From contig NZ_RKRD01000001.1 of assembly GCF_003814745.1 (NCBI RefSeq), forward strand, positions 62,001 through 126,000: a stretch of DNA of 64,000 bases, written 5' to 3'. A program made the position numbers and the translations under genes. Source of the DNA: Hydrogenoanaerobacterium saccharovorans (GTDB lineage Bacteria; Bacillota; Clostridia; Oscillospirales; Ruminococcaceae). Shown here in pieces: positions 35,475 to 44,078 of the stretch. Numbering within the stretch: position 1 is the stretch's first letter; each line of letters starts with the position of its first letter. The notes below the pieces were generated by a model that worked only from the letters and a program-made list of their open reading frames with translations, did no database searches and was not told the origin of the DNA.

Positions 35475-36866
35475 ATGGACAGTAAAGTAAAGCGTTTTTT
35501 TGATGAGATGCAAAACAAAAAAGTGGCGTTTATCGGTTTAGGGGTTACCCATACCCGTTTAATTCAGATGATGGCACAAAAAGGCATCGACTGCACACTA
35601 TGCGATAAAAAAAGCGAAGAACAGCTTGGTGAAGCGGGAGAAGAGTTGAAAGAGTACGGGGTAAAGTTTGACCTTGGCGAGGGGTACCTCAACAACCTTA
35701 CCAAATACGATGTTATTTTTCGTACACCCGGGATGTACTACAACAACGAAAAGCTTACGGCTGCCCGCAAAGCAGGCAGAGTAGTCACGTCCGAAATGGA
35801 GGTTTTTCTCGACCTTTGCCCTTGTAAAAAGTATGCTGTGACAGGTTCGGACGGCAAAACCACCACCACCACCCTGATTGGTGAAATGCTCAGTATTCAG
35901 GGCAAAACCGTTCACGTCGGCGGCAACATCGGCAAACCGCTGCTTTGCTATATTGAAGAAATATCACCCGATGATTGTGCTGTGGTGGAACTTTCAAGCT
36001 TTCAGCTGCTTTCTATGCGGCAGGCGGTAGATGTAGCGGTAGTCACCAATGTGGCACCGAATCACCTGGATATACATGGTACCATGGAGGAATACATTCA
36101 AGCGAAACAGCACCTTGTTGCGCATCAAAATGCATTTTCGCGCACTGTGCTTAACAACGATAACGAAATTACCCGCAGCTTTGCCAAGCTGGTTCGCGGC
36201 GACCTGCGCTGGTTTTCGCGCCGTGTAGGGGTGGAAAGAGGCACTTTTTTAGACAGCGAGGGTTACCTTTGTGCCGTAGATGAAAAGGGAATGAACCGTG
36301 TACTGCACCGCGATGAAATTCGAATCCCGGGCGTGCATAATATCGAAAATTATCTTACTGCGATTGCAGCGGTGTGGGGCGAGGTTTCCCCCGAAAACAT
36401 CGCCATGGTGGCGCGCGTATTCGGCGGTGTTGAGCATCGCATTGAGCTGGTTCGTGAACTGGACGGCGTAAAATGGTACAACGATTCGATTGCAAGCAGC
36501 CCCACAAGAGCGATAGCAGGGTTAAATTCGTTTACGCATAAAGTGATTTTAATCGCAGGCGGCTACGATAAAAAAATCCCCTTTGAGCCTCTGGGCCCTA
36601 AAATTATTGAAAAAGTGAAACATCTTATTTTGATGGGGGACACAGCAGATAAAATTGAAGAAGTGGTAACGGCTCAAGAAGGATATTCCCCCGAGAGCCT
36701 GCCGATTTACCGAGTGGATTCGATGGATGAAGCCGTTGCAAAAGCACGTGAACTTGCCAAGCAGGGCGATATTGTTACGCTTTCGCCCGCGTGTGCCAGC
36801 TTTGATAAATATGCAAATTTTGAATTGCGCGGAAAACATTTTAAAAGCATCGTCAAAGCTTTATAG
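35475..36866 (+). CDS. murD: UDP-N-acetylmuramoylalanine-D-glutamate ligase
   Basis: MurD adds D-glutamate to UDP-MurNAc-L-Ala in cytoplasmic peptidoglycan synthesis. The 463-residue protein has the N-terminal Rossmann start 'KVAFIGLGVTHTRLIQMM', the ATP loop 'VTGSDGKTTTTTLIGEML' (about 116-133), 'VVTNVAPNHLDIHGTMEEYI', 'HNIENYLTAIAAV' and 'GGVEHRIELVRELDGVKWYN' ending at Asn-Asp-Ser. The ATG at 35475 follows AGAGGTGG. It is alone here rather than in the dcw cluster, which occurs in some clostridia. Confidence 0.95.
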   Translation: MDSKVKRFFDEMQNKKVAFIGLGVTHTRLIQMMAQKGIDCTLCDKKSEEQLGEAGEELKEYGVKFDLGEGYLNNLTKYDVIFRTPGMYYNNEKLTAARKAGRVVTSEMEVFLDLCPCKKYAVTGSDGKTTTTTLIGEMLSIQGKTVHVGGNIGKPLLCYIEEISPDDCAVVELSSFQLLSMRQAVDVAVVTNVAPNHLDIHGTMEEYIQAKQHLVAHQNAFSRTVLNNDNEITRSFAKLVRGDLRWFSRRVGVERGTFLDSEGYLCAVDEKGMNRVLHRDEIRIPGVHNIENYLTAIAAVWGEVSPENIAMVARVFGGVEHRIELVRELDGVKWYNDSIASSPTRAIAGLNSFTHKVILIAGGYDKKIPFEPLGPKIIEKVKHLILMGDTADKIEEVVTAQEGYSPESLPIYRVDSMDEAVAKARELAKQGDIVTLSPACASFDKYANFELRGKHFKSIVKAL

Positions 36867-36945
36867 CAGGTATTTTAAAAAATGAACAATCAACGTATTT
36901 CAATAATAGATGAGAGTAAATAGTACCATGAAAGGAATTGACAGG

Positions 36946-37971
36946 ATGGATACGAAAGAACTAACCCTGCGGCTGGCAGCCGCCGTGGGTGTTTCGGGTA
37001 CAGAACAAAATGTAACCGCCATGGCAGCCGAAATTCTTGCCCCGTACGGAACGGTGAGAACCGATAACCTCGGCAATTTGATTTGCAGTGTGCGCAAGGC
37101 AAAAGAGGGCGCGCGCCACTATATGCTCGATGCGCATATCGATGAAATCGGTATGATTGTCACTTATATCGACACGGACGGTTTTCTCAAAGTAAGCAAT
37201 GTGGGGGGGATCGACCGCCGTCTGCTGCTTGCTTCTGAGGTAATTGTGTACGGCAAACAACCGCTTACAGGTATCATCTGTTCCACTCCGCCGCATTTGC
37301 AGGGGGAGGGCGAAAAGAAAAACCCCAAAATAGACGATATCTATATTGATATTGGTATGAACCGTGAACAGGCACAAGCGGCAGTTTCTCTCGGTGACCG
37401 TGTTACCATCAAAGCGCGCAGCCGTGAGATGCTCGGAGACCTGATTACAAGCAAGGCTTTGGATGACCGAGCGGGTTGTGCCGCGGTTATCCGCGCTGTG
37501 CAGTTGCTTGCCGATACCAACCTCGACTGTGGCATTACCCTTACCCTCACCACACAGGAGGAAACGGGAGCGGCAGGTGCTAAAACAGCAGCATTTGCGG
37601 TTGCGCCTACCCATTGTATTACGGTGGATGTGAGCTTTGCCTATACGCCCGATTCTCCGCGCTATAAATGCGGCGATTTGTGCAAAGGGCCGATGATTGG
37701 CATTGCCCCCATTCTTAGCAAATATATGAGCGACCGTTTGGTTGAAGTTGCAAAAAAGAGAGAGATTCCTTATCAGACCGAGGTAATGGGCGGCGGTACA
37801 GGCACCAACGCAGACAGTATCGCATCCAGCGGTGCAGGGGTTGCTACGGGGTTACTATCCATACCTCAACAATACATGCATACTCCGGTAGAAAAGGTGA
37901 GTGTAGGCGATATCGAAAACACCGCTAAAATGATTGCGGAGTTCATCAAGGCAGAGGAGGCGCACAAATGA
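36946..37971 (+). CDS. M42 family aminopeptidase, copy 1
   Basis: A 341-residue metallo-aminopeptidase of family M42 (glutamyl aminopeptidase/endoglucanase M type). Metal ligands are visible in 'MLDAHIDEIGMIVTYI' (His), 'KALDDRAGCAAVI' (bridging Asp), 'LTTQEETGAAGAKTAAF' (catalytic Glu and ligand Glu), 'ITVDVSFAYTP' (Asp) and 'QYMHTPVEKVSVGDIENTAK' (His). I chose the ATG at 36946 with AAAGGA upstream; the ATG at 36910 lacks a site. The second M42 gene overlaps it by four bases (ATGA), so the two are coupled. Confidence 0.92.
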   Translation: MDTKELTLRLAAAVGVSGTEQNVTAMAAEILAPYGTVRTDNLGNLICSVRKAKEGARHYMLDAHIDEIGMIVTYIDTDGFLKVSNVGGIDRRLLLASEVIVYGKQPLTGIICSTPPHLQGEGEKKNPKIDDIYIDIGMNREQAQAAVSLGDRVTIKARSREMLGDLITSKALDDRAGCAAVIRAVQLLADTNLDCGITLTLTTQEETGAAGAKTAAFAVAPTHCITVDVSFAYTPDSPRYKCGDLCKGPMIGIAPILSKYMSDRLVEVAKKREIPYQTEVMGGGTGTNADSIASSGAGVATGLLSIPQQYMHTPVEKVSVGDIENTAKMIAEFIKAEEAHK

Positions 37972-38990
37972 TTGAATTGATTGAGCGACTGAGCCTGTTA
38001 AAAGGTGTTTCGGGCGATGAAACCGCCGTGGCGGAATATATCAAGAAAGAAATAGACGGGTACTGCGAGTACCACAGCGATCATGTAGGTAATCTGCTGG
38101 TGTTTAAACAGGGTGCAAAGCGCCCGCTTAAAAAGGTCATGCTCGCCGCGCATATGGACGAGGTTGGTTTTATTATCACACATATCGACGAAAAAGGCCT
38201 GCTTAAATTTACTACGGTAGGCGGAATTGACAGCCGCGTCATCATCGGTAAAGCCGTGTTGGTGGGGAACCAAGGCGTTTACGGAGTTATCGGTGCCCGC
38301 CCCGTGCATCTGATAGAGGCTGCCGAAAAAGATAAGGTAATCGAAACAGACGATTTGTACATCGACATCGGTGCGAAAGACAAGGCAGAGGCACAGCAGT
38401 ATGTGAATGTGGGCGACCGCGCTGTATACGACAGCGACTTTGTGCGATTTGGCGACGGTATGATTAAAGCGCGTGCACTGGATGACCGCGCAGGTTGTGC
38501 AATCCTGATTGATATGATTCAAAACGAATTGGAATACGACACATGGTTTGCCTTTACGGTACAAGAGGAAATTGGTACAGTAGGCGCTAAGACGGCTGCA
38601 TTTTCCATCGCTCCTGATTGTGCAATTGTGGTGGAAAGCACAACTGCGGGCGATGTGGGCGGCGTACCCGATGCGAAAAAAGTGTGCTCGGTGGGCAAAG
38701 GCCCGGTAGTTGGTTTTATGGACCGAGGCACCATTTACGATAGGGAGCTATACCAACTTGCAATGGACATCGGCAAAAGGAGTAGCATCCCCGTGCAAAC
38801 CAAAGAGGGTGTGTATGGAGGCAACGATTCGCGTTCAATACAGTGTTCGCGCGGAGGTGTGCGTTGTATCGCTGTTTCTATGCCGTGCCGTTATCTGCAT
38901 TCGCCGTCTTGTGTGCTGAAAATAGAAGATATTGAGAACACAAGGGCATTGGTTGCTCACATGTGTAAGGAGATGTCCGCCCTTGATTAA
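37968..38990 (+). CDS. M42 family aminopeptidase, copy 2
   Basis: A 340-residue paralogue of the preceding peptidase, sharing layout but divergent in sequence: 'MLAAHMDEVGFIITHIDEKG', 'ARALDDRAGCAILIDM', 'FTVQEEIGTVGAKTAAF', 'AIVVESTTAGDVGG' (Glu at the position where copy 1 has Asp) and 'CRYLHSPSCVLKIEDIENTR'. The two may form a mixed tetrahedral particle, as M42 enzymes assemble as dodecamers; that is inference. It starts within the ATGA overlap and ends inside the GNAT start region. Confidence 0.92.
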   Translation: MIELIERLSLLKGVSGDETAVAEYIKKEIDGYCEYHSDHVGNLLVFKQGAKRPLKKVMLAAHMDEVGFIITHIDEKGLLKFTTVGGIDSRVIIGKAVLVGNQGVYGVIGARPVHLIEAAEKDKVIETDDLYIDIGAKDKAEAQQYVNVGDRAVYDSDFVRFGDGMIKARALDDRAGCAILIDMIQNELEYDTWFAFTVQEEIGTVGAKTAAFSIAPDCAIVVESTTAGDVGGVPDAKKVCSVGKGPVVGFMDRGTIYDRELYQLAMDIGKRSSIPVQTKEGVYGGNDSRSIQCSRGGVRCIAVSMPCRYLHSPSCVLKIEDIENTRALVAHMCKEMSALD

Positions 38991-39735
38991 GCTGACGGAT
39001 AAGGTGGATTGCATACAATCTGTATATAATGCAAGAATTTATACTCAATGGATTGCTTATAAAGACTTACCGCATGCGCCGTATTTTTACCGCACTGATG
39101 AAGGTACTCTACTTTCGTACTGCGATGGGGTGCTCACCATAGACGGCGAACTGTTTGACTCGGATGAGCTCAACCAGTTCATACGCATGTGCGGCTGCCA
39201 CACGGTGGTGTGCGGTGAGCAGGCGGCGAATAGGCTGAATGTCAAAGGTCGTTACACCTCCACATCCGTTATGCGCTATGCCAAAGGGCACATTGAGTTC
39301 CACAGCAGGGTAGAGACATCCCCGAAACTGGACGATGTTTTTGCCTTACTTTATGAAACGTTTGAAAACATGCAAGCCGCTGTGTTTGAACGCTGGTATT
39401 GCGATGTTTCGCTTAAAATACGTCGGGGGCTTGCCTACGTTTACGGTATTTACGATGAATCGTTCTCAGCCCCTGAAGAGAGAGCACATACATTATCTGC
39501 CACAGCGGGCGTGTATTATCAAAACCCACATACAGCCGTCATCGGCTCGGTAGCAACCAGGCCGAACCAGCGCGGCAAAGGGTTTGCAACCCAAATTTTA
39601 CATGCACTTGTTGAGCGCATACTGAGTGAGGGGCGCTTACCGCAAATTATTGCGCTGAACGAACATGCATATCAGCTTTATCAAAATATTGGTTTCGAAG
39701 AAGCCGGTAAATATTTTGAGATTACACTTGAATAA
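38983..39735 (+). CDS. GNAT family acetyltransferase, two-domain
   Basis: A 250-residue protein with an N-terminal region of unknown fold (about 1-150) and a C-terminal GNAT domain ('VIGSVATRPNQRGKGFATQIL', acetyl-CoA motif A, shown from about 180; 'IIALNEHAYQLYQNIGFEE', motif B). It uses a TTG start at 38983 inside the final codons of the M42 gene, with AAGGAG ten bases upstream. It is coupled to the peptidase pair. The following gene starts 19 bases later. The substrate is unknown. Confidence 0.75.
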   Translation: MIKLTDKVDCIQSVYNARIYTQWIAYKDLPHAPYFYRTDEGTLLSYCDGVLTIDGELFDSDELNQFIRMCGCHTVVCGEQAANRLNVKGRYTSTSVMRYAKGHIEFHSRVETSPKLDDVFALLYETFENMQAAVFERWYCDVSLKIRRGLAYVYGIYDESFSAPEERAHTLSATAGVYYQNPHTAVIGSVATRPNQRGKGFATQILHALVERILSEGRLPQIIALNEHAYQLYQNIGFEEAGKYFEITLE

Positions 39736-39754
39736 AAACAGTAAGGAAACAGAA

Positions 39755-41023
39755 ATGGAACAAAACTTTTTTCAAATTGACCCGTATTTACAAAAGATTG
39801 CAAAGCAGGCAGAGGAGAAATGTGCTGCACGCTTTGCCCAAATAGATGAGATTGCGGAATATAATCAACTCAAGGTGCTTTCTGCATTTAATCGGCAGGG
39901 GTTGAGCGAAACCCATTTTGTAGGCAGTACAGGTTACGGCTACGGTGACCGCGGGCGAGAGGTGCTTGATGCTGTTTTTGCCGAAGTAATGGGGTGCGAA
40001 GATGCACTGGTGCGCCACAATTTTGTATCGGGTACGCATGCGCTTACCACGGCATTGTTCGGCGTGCTGCGCCCCGGCGACGTGATGGTATCTATCACCG
40101 GTTCGCCGTACGATACGATGGAAGAAGTAATCGGCATACGAGGCGAAAACACCGGTTCTCTTAAAGATTTTGGCGTGCATTATCGCCAATTGAACCTATT
40201 GCCGGACGGTACCCCCGATTACGAACAGATAGCTGAAGCGGTAAAAGGCGCAAAAGTCGCCTATGTTCAGCGCTCTCGCGGATATGCACTGAGACCGTCG
40301 CTGCGTATATCAGAAATTGAGAAGCTATGCAAAGCAGTGCGTGCGGGCAATCCGGACGCCATTATTATGGTGGATAATTGCTATGGAGAATTTGTTGAAG
40401 AGAGAGAACCCACACAGGCAGGGGCAGATTTGATTATCGGTTCGCTGATTAAAAATGCGGGCGGAGGTATAGCGCAAACAGGCGGTTACATAGCCGGAAG
40501 AAAAGATTTGGTTGAACTTTGTGCGTATCGCCTCACATCGCCCGGCATGGGCAAAGAGGTTGGCTGCACACTGGGGCAGACGCGCAACATGTTTATGGGG
40601 TTGTTTTTCGCGCCGGATGTTGTGGAGAACGCGGTAAAAACTGCGGTATTTGCATCGGCTTATTTTGAACTGCTTGGGTTTGAGGTGTACCCAAAATTCG
40701 ATGAACCCCGCACAGATATCATCCAGGCGGTGACACTGGGCAGCGAAGCGGGACTGGTTGCATTTTGTCAAGGCGTACAAAAGGGCTCGCCTGTAGATGC
40801 CTTTGTACAGCCCGAGCCATGGGCTATGCCTGGCTACGACAGCCCTGTTATTATGGCAGCGGGTGCGTTTACCATGGGGGCATCCATTGAACTTTCTGCA
40901 GATGGTCCTATCCGCGAACCATATGCAGTTTGGCTGCAAGGCGGGTTAACCTACCACAGCGGAAAAATGGGTATTTTGCTTGCCGCACAGTCTATGTTAG
41001 AGCGCGGCGCGATTGCAAAATAA
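39755..41023 (+). CDS. Aluminium-resistance/methionine gamma-lyase family PLP enzyme
   Basis: A 422-residue pyridoxal-phosphate protein of the Alum_res family, related to cystathionine/methionine gamma-lyases. The likely PLP Lys is in 'LIIGSLIKNAGGGIAQTGGY' (about 230-250); 'VRHNFVSGTHALTTALFGVL', 'VSITGSPYDTMEEVIG', 'AYVQRSRGYALRPSL' and 'IIMVDNCYGEFVE' follow the fold type I pattern. The ATG at 39755 follows AGTAAGGAAA. The label aluminium resistance is historical; the reaction is not established. It ends the operon starting with the M42 genes and precedes tRNA-Leu. Confidence 0.88.
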   Translation: MEQNFFQIDPYLQKIAKQAEEKCAARFAQIDEIAEYNQLKVLSAFNRQGLSETHFVGSTGYGYGDRGREVLDAVFAEVMGCEDALVRHNFVSGTHALTTALFGVLRPGDVMVSITGSPYDTMEEVIGIRGENTGSLKDFGVHYRQLNLLPDGTPDYEQIAEAVKGAKVAYVQRSRGYALRPSLRISEIEKLCKAVRAGNPDAIIMVDNCYGEFVEEREPTQAGADLIIGSLIKNAGGGIAQTGGYIAGRKDLVELCAYRLTSPGMGKEVGCTLGQTRNMFMGLFFAPDVVENAVKTAVFASAYFELLGFEVYPKFDEPRTDIIQAVTLGSEAGLVAFCQGVQKGSPVDAFVQPEPWAMPGYDSPVIMAAGAFTMGASIELSADGPIREPYAVWLQGGLTYHSGKMGILLAAQSMLERGAIAK

Positions 41024-41051
41024 TTAACCTTGAGATTTATCGCATTTGCAC

Positions 41052-41081
41052 TTGACTAAGAACGCCACTTTGTGTTAAAAT
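41052..41081 (+). promoter_or_regulatory. Promoter of tRNA-Leu
   Basis: TTGACT, 18 bases, TAAAAT, 13 bases before the tRNA. Confidence 0.65.
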
Positions 41082-41094
41082 AGCTTTTGCAACT

Positions 41095-41180
41095 GCGGAT
41101 GTGGCGGAATTGGCAGACGCGCTAGATTTAGGCTCTAGTGGATTACCCCCGTGCAGGTTCAAGTCCTGTCATCCGCACCA
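41095..41180 (+). tRNA. tRNA-Leu (anticodon TAG)
   Basis: An 86-base type II tRNA with long variable arm and encoded CCA. The acceptor stem is GCGGATG/CATCCGC, the anticodon loop holds TAG in ATTTAGG, and the T-arm has GTTCAAGTC. It marks the border between core-like and accessory sequence. Confidence 0.96.
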
Positions 41181-41195
41181 CTACGAATGAACTTC

Positions 41196-41215
41196 GAGTG
41201 TTCATAACGACAAAA
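41196..41215 (+). repeat. tRNA-flanking motif, copy 1
   Basis: GAGTGTTCATAACGACAAAA just after tRNA-Leu; close matches occur at 42639-42658 (inverted) and 43691-43710. Confidence 0.6.
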
Positions 41216-41249
41216 ACAGATTGGCTATTGCCAGTCTGTTTTTGTTTAT
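41211..41249 (+). terminator. Terminator of tRNA-Leu
   Basis: CAAAAACAGATTGGC pairs with GCCAGTCTGTTTTTG around TATT (14 Watson-Crick pairs and one G-U). Confidence 0.85.
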
Positions 41250-41373
41250 CATCATTCTTCAAAATGTGCTATGATTATTACGTTGAAACCAAATTGATCA
41301 CGGTTATGCAATTAAACTACTATAGATTGTAAAACAGTTGCTAAAGTCATGGAAGGATGGTGAAAGTGAAACA

Positions 41374-42543
41374 ATGGGCTTTATAATTGACGACATGTTG
41401 AAAAGCATATCGGAAAATGGATTTACTTCTGCAGAATTAAAAGGTGCCATCAGATATACATTAGCACCATATTTCAAAAACCTAAATATTTTAGACAACT
41501 ATATTTTGAACGACCAAATACTTTCAATGTTTGGCTATTTTATGATTTATACCAACAATGAAGTTTTCAAAAATGGAATTAACGAAATCTTGAGTTTATA
41601 TTGGTCAGCCTTTGAAAAAAATGCCGATCTTCTATGGGACATTATTATTTCAACAAAGGATGAGTTCGCTAATAATGAAAATCTGATGTGGAATGTTAAA
41701 GTTGCAACTCCAAATTCAGTGCCAGATGACTGTTATGATGCTGCAATGAGATATATGAGTCATATAGGTGACACTTTGGAACTTTCAGCAAAGATTGAAA
41801 TAAATGAACTCTATGCAGTAATAAAAATTGTTCAAAACGAATCTTTCGACTTTGACAGTATCCGTAAGGCAAGCTTTGGAATAACCCTAAGCAACATATT
41901 AGATAAGAAAAAGTTAATGCGAGTACTGAAAACTTCTCCAGTTGATATCAGACTTTCTGATTGGAGAAATATTGCCTATCATCACACATACCATGTCGAT
42001 GAGAAAAGAATAACATGTTATTACGGCAAAGCAAATAAGTCTTTTTCCTTGACGATAGAAAAACTGCGTGATTACGCTGCTCAAATTATCACATCATGTA
42101 ACGCTATGGACATAGCAAGAAGAATATTTCTATTTGATAACATAGAAATACTCGCCGATAAATTCGATGGGTCATTAAAGCCTATTGATAGAACCCCTAT
42201 GAAAGTCAGCCAGTTGAATACGGCCTTTTTGACCCAAAGCTTTTTAATTTTAGATTACAAGATAACAGACAGTGTTTCTGAAATAGTGGTGGAAGATTTA
42301 AAGAATAATGGCAACTTGTCAGATGAGCAAATACAGATGCGAAAAATCCATAGTACACAATTTTTATACCCGCTATGGGAAAAGTTCCCTAATTCAACTT
42401 TAAGAATTAAATATTGCGATTATCATAAAGAAATTATTCTTATTGCCTCTGTTCAAGATGAAATTTGTAAAGAAATTGCTAGTGGCAATAAGGGCCTTCC
42501 ATATCTAGCCCTTAATTTAACAATTGAATGCGGGTACATATAA
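41374..42543 (+). CDS. Predicted HEPN-like protein, possible defence gene
   Basis: A 389-residue soluble protein of no named family that I can assign. In the middle, 'SDWRNIAYHH' (R198-N199...H203) is an RxxxxH motif of the HEPN ribonuclease type, and it is followed by a short beta segment 'ITCYYGKANKSFSLTIEKL' and a helix, the arrangement seen after the HEPN motif in many Abi-type proteins. The N-terminal 180 residues are helical ('LKGAIRYTLAPYFKNLNI'). The C-terminal half may bind a partner. Start is uncertain: I took the ATG at 41374 (GGAAGG upstream); a TTG at 41338 would extend it. It is the first gene of the accessory region, just past tRNA-Leu. RNA cleavage in phage defence is inferred. 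Confidence 0.6.
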   Translation: MGFIIDDMLKSISENGFTSAELKGAIRYTLAPYFKNLNILDNYILNDQILSMFGYFMIYTNNEVFKNGINEILSLYWSAFEKNADLLWDIIISTKDEFANNENLMWNVKVATPNSVPDDCYDAAMRYMSHIGDTLELSAKIEINELYAVIKIVQNESFDFDSIRKASFGITLSNILDKKKLMRVLKTSPVDIRLSDWRNIAYHHTYHVDEKRITCYYGKANKSFSLTIEKLRDYAAQIITSCNAMDIARRIFLFDNIEILADKFDGSLKPIDRTPMKVSQLNTAFLTQSFLILDYKITDSVSEIVVEDLKNNGNLSDEQIQMRKIHSTQFLYPLWEKFPNSTLRIKYCDYHKEIILIASVQDEICKEIASGNKGLPYLALNLTIECGYI

Positions 42544-42555
42544 GCGTAAAAATCA

Positions 42556-42580
42556 AACGCACTCTCTTTTGAAGTGCGTT
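42556..42580. terminator. Hairpin after the HEPN-like gene
   Basis: AACGCACT / AGTGCGTT stem 13 bases past the stop; the T tail is better on the minus strand. Confidence 0.4.
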
Positions 42581-42591
42581 CTACTGTAATA

Positions 42592-42662
42592 TTCGTTTGC
42601 CTAATGCCAAAAACCTTTATTTTGTGCGGGTCTCCGAGTTTGTCGTTATAAACACCCGCACC
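42592..42662 (-). repeat. Long imperfect inverted repeat, left arm
   Basis: About 72 bases that match the reverse complement of 43687-43757 with roughly 80-85% identity by eye and one base gap. The arm contains the tRNA-flanking motif in inverted form (42639-42658). Between this arm and 42998 no gene is visible. Confidence 0.65.
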
Positions 42663-42997
42663 ATTGAAAAGACCTTCAATTTATGTCGACGGTCTTTCAT
42701 CTTGGCTTTTATCGTTTCTGGAGTAATCCAAACTAAACTCAGGTAGTAATTACTGCTTGTTGATTGCCCCAAAATGATTAATCTGATTGACTTTCTCCAA
42801 TCTTCTGCCAAGGGGAAGATGTTTTTATATCCAGGAAAGCGTGGTATTATGGATATAAAATTATTATATTGTGCAGAGAAACAGAAATTAGCGCACCAAA
42901 CTTTATTTTGTCAGTCAATTGTTTTTTATTTACAGGTGAATTTAATCTAATCTATATAAAGACAAATAATTTGTGATTATGTGCTTTAGGAGTAATT

Positions 42998-43432
42998 ATG
43001 GAGAAAAATATAAAAGTAAAGTTAACCACGGATTTAACAAAGTATGCAAAAGGATTAATTCCCTAAACAGAGGGGATTACCGTTGGACGTCAGGAAATAT
43101 GGAGCAGAGGCAGTGATCGGTTTATTACAGTCAACTTTCCCCGAATTGGTACGCTCGATGTATTATGGAATTCATTAGAGATTATTGATGAAGAAGTAAT
43201 TCAAGAAAACGAAAGACAAAAAGAGATTTTTGCAGAAAATTTAAAAACGGCTCAGGATGTTACGTTATATTTAGGCCCCAAAGGTGGCTTTAGATCACTT
43301 TCTTATAGCTATTTTGATAAAGAATCGGAGATAACATTTCATACCTAAGTTGGATTTAGAGAACAAGCATACGAAATCATAGAGATACTCAAAACACACA
43401 AAGTATCTATAAAAGAAGAAATCGTGAAATAA
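42998..43432 (+). pseudogene. Conserved-looking gene with two in-frame TAA codons
   Basis: A 145-codon frame with a good ribosome site (TTTAGGAG) is interrupted by TAA at 43064-43066 (codon 23) and 43346-43348 (codon 117). Reading through, the product has 'MEKNIKVKLTTDLTKYAKG', 'EGITVGRQEIWSRGSDRFIT', 'VNFPRIGTLDVLWNSLEIID', 'YLGPKGGFRSLSYSYFD' and 'VGFREQAYEIIEILKTHKVS'. No frameshift occurs, and both stops could come from CAA by one C-to-T change. I do not recognise the family; small immunity proteins have similar size. It lies within the inverted-repeat-bounded segment. Confidence 0.6.
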
Positions 43433-43623
43433 AGATCGTTGGTATAGTTTTGTGTCACCTTTCATATTAATCATTAAAATGATTATTGGAGGAAAGCGAT
43501 ATTCTATTCTTGAATAAATTCAAAGGGGTACCCGATGTTAAAATCCATCTAAAATAAAATTGAATATTGTTTTGAGAAAGCAGCAGATAAATATCCAAAC
43601 TAAAGGCTAGCTAGTTCCATGCA
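43433..43623 (+). other. Decayed coding sequence
   Basis: A ribosome-site-like GGAGGAAAG at about 43486 and short stop-interrupted stretches ('IEYCFEKAADKYPN' near 43560-43600) suggest an eroded gene, not an intact one. Confidence 0.3.
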
Positions 43624-43661
43624 ATAAGAAAAGCCGCCCATTAATGGGTGGCTTTTCTTAT
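43624..43661. terminator. Strong hairpin terminator
   Basis: ATAAGAAAAGCCGCCCATT and its near-complement form a stem of about 18 pairs with T runs on both strands. Confidence 0.75.
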
Positions 43662-43686
43662 ATCTCGAATAGTGTGAGGGTTTGCT

Positions 43687-43757
43687 GGTGCGAATGTTCA
43701 TAACGACACACTCGGAAACCCGCATAAAATAAAGGCTTTGGCAGCAGGCAAACGAAC
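43687..43757 (+). repeat. Long imperfect inverted repeat, right arm
   Basis: Partner of 42592-42662, containing the tRNA-flanking motif at 43691-43710. The two arms bracket a segment of about 1.1 kb that contains the stop-interrupted gene. Confidence 0.65.
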
Positions 43758-43871
43758 GTTGCACACTATGTTCACTAAGCAAGTATGGTCAAAAAAGGAA
43801 CAGACTTATGTCGGTAGCCTTTTCAAAATTAGTCAGAGTGGAATTATAAGACTTAGAAGAATCGCATAGTA

Positions 43872-44078
43872 TCATTGGTTAAGGAACAGTGAATAAGCAG
43901 AATCCAAGTTATTATCAATACAAATTACTCTTATATTATTTTCCGCCAAATGTTTGATAAATTCGATGCTGTCAAGAAAATTATTTCCCAAATCAAAGAT
44001 GCTGCCGGCAATGAATATGCTGAACTCATCTTTTTCAAGTCGGTTTACAATTTCTTGTTTTGCGGTTGATACGCCCAT
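43872..44078 (-). pseudogene. Serine-recombinase catalytic-domain fragment
   Basis: A 68-codon frame that resembles the central part of small serine recombinases: 'FSIFIAGSIFDLGNNFLDSI' followed by 'EFIKHLAENNIRVICIDNNL' parallels the family stretch ...RLGRNtLdvlefIkeLkekgVrvifi.... The nucleophilic Ser region and the DNA-binding end are absent, and the invariant Arg before LGRN is replaced (FDLGNN). It is probably a remnant of a resolvase or integrase that once moved this region. The assignment rests on pattern resemblance. Confidence 0.4.

Noticed and set aside
42617..42811. 64-codon minus-strand frame in the inverted-repeat region
   Set aside because: Its end is simply the repeated tRNA-flanking motif read in frame; there is no ribosome site.
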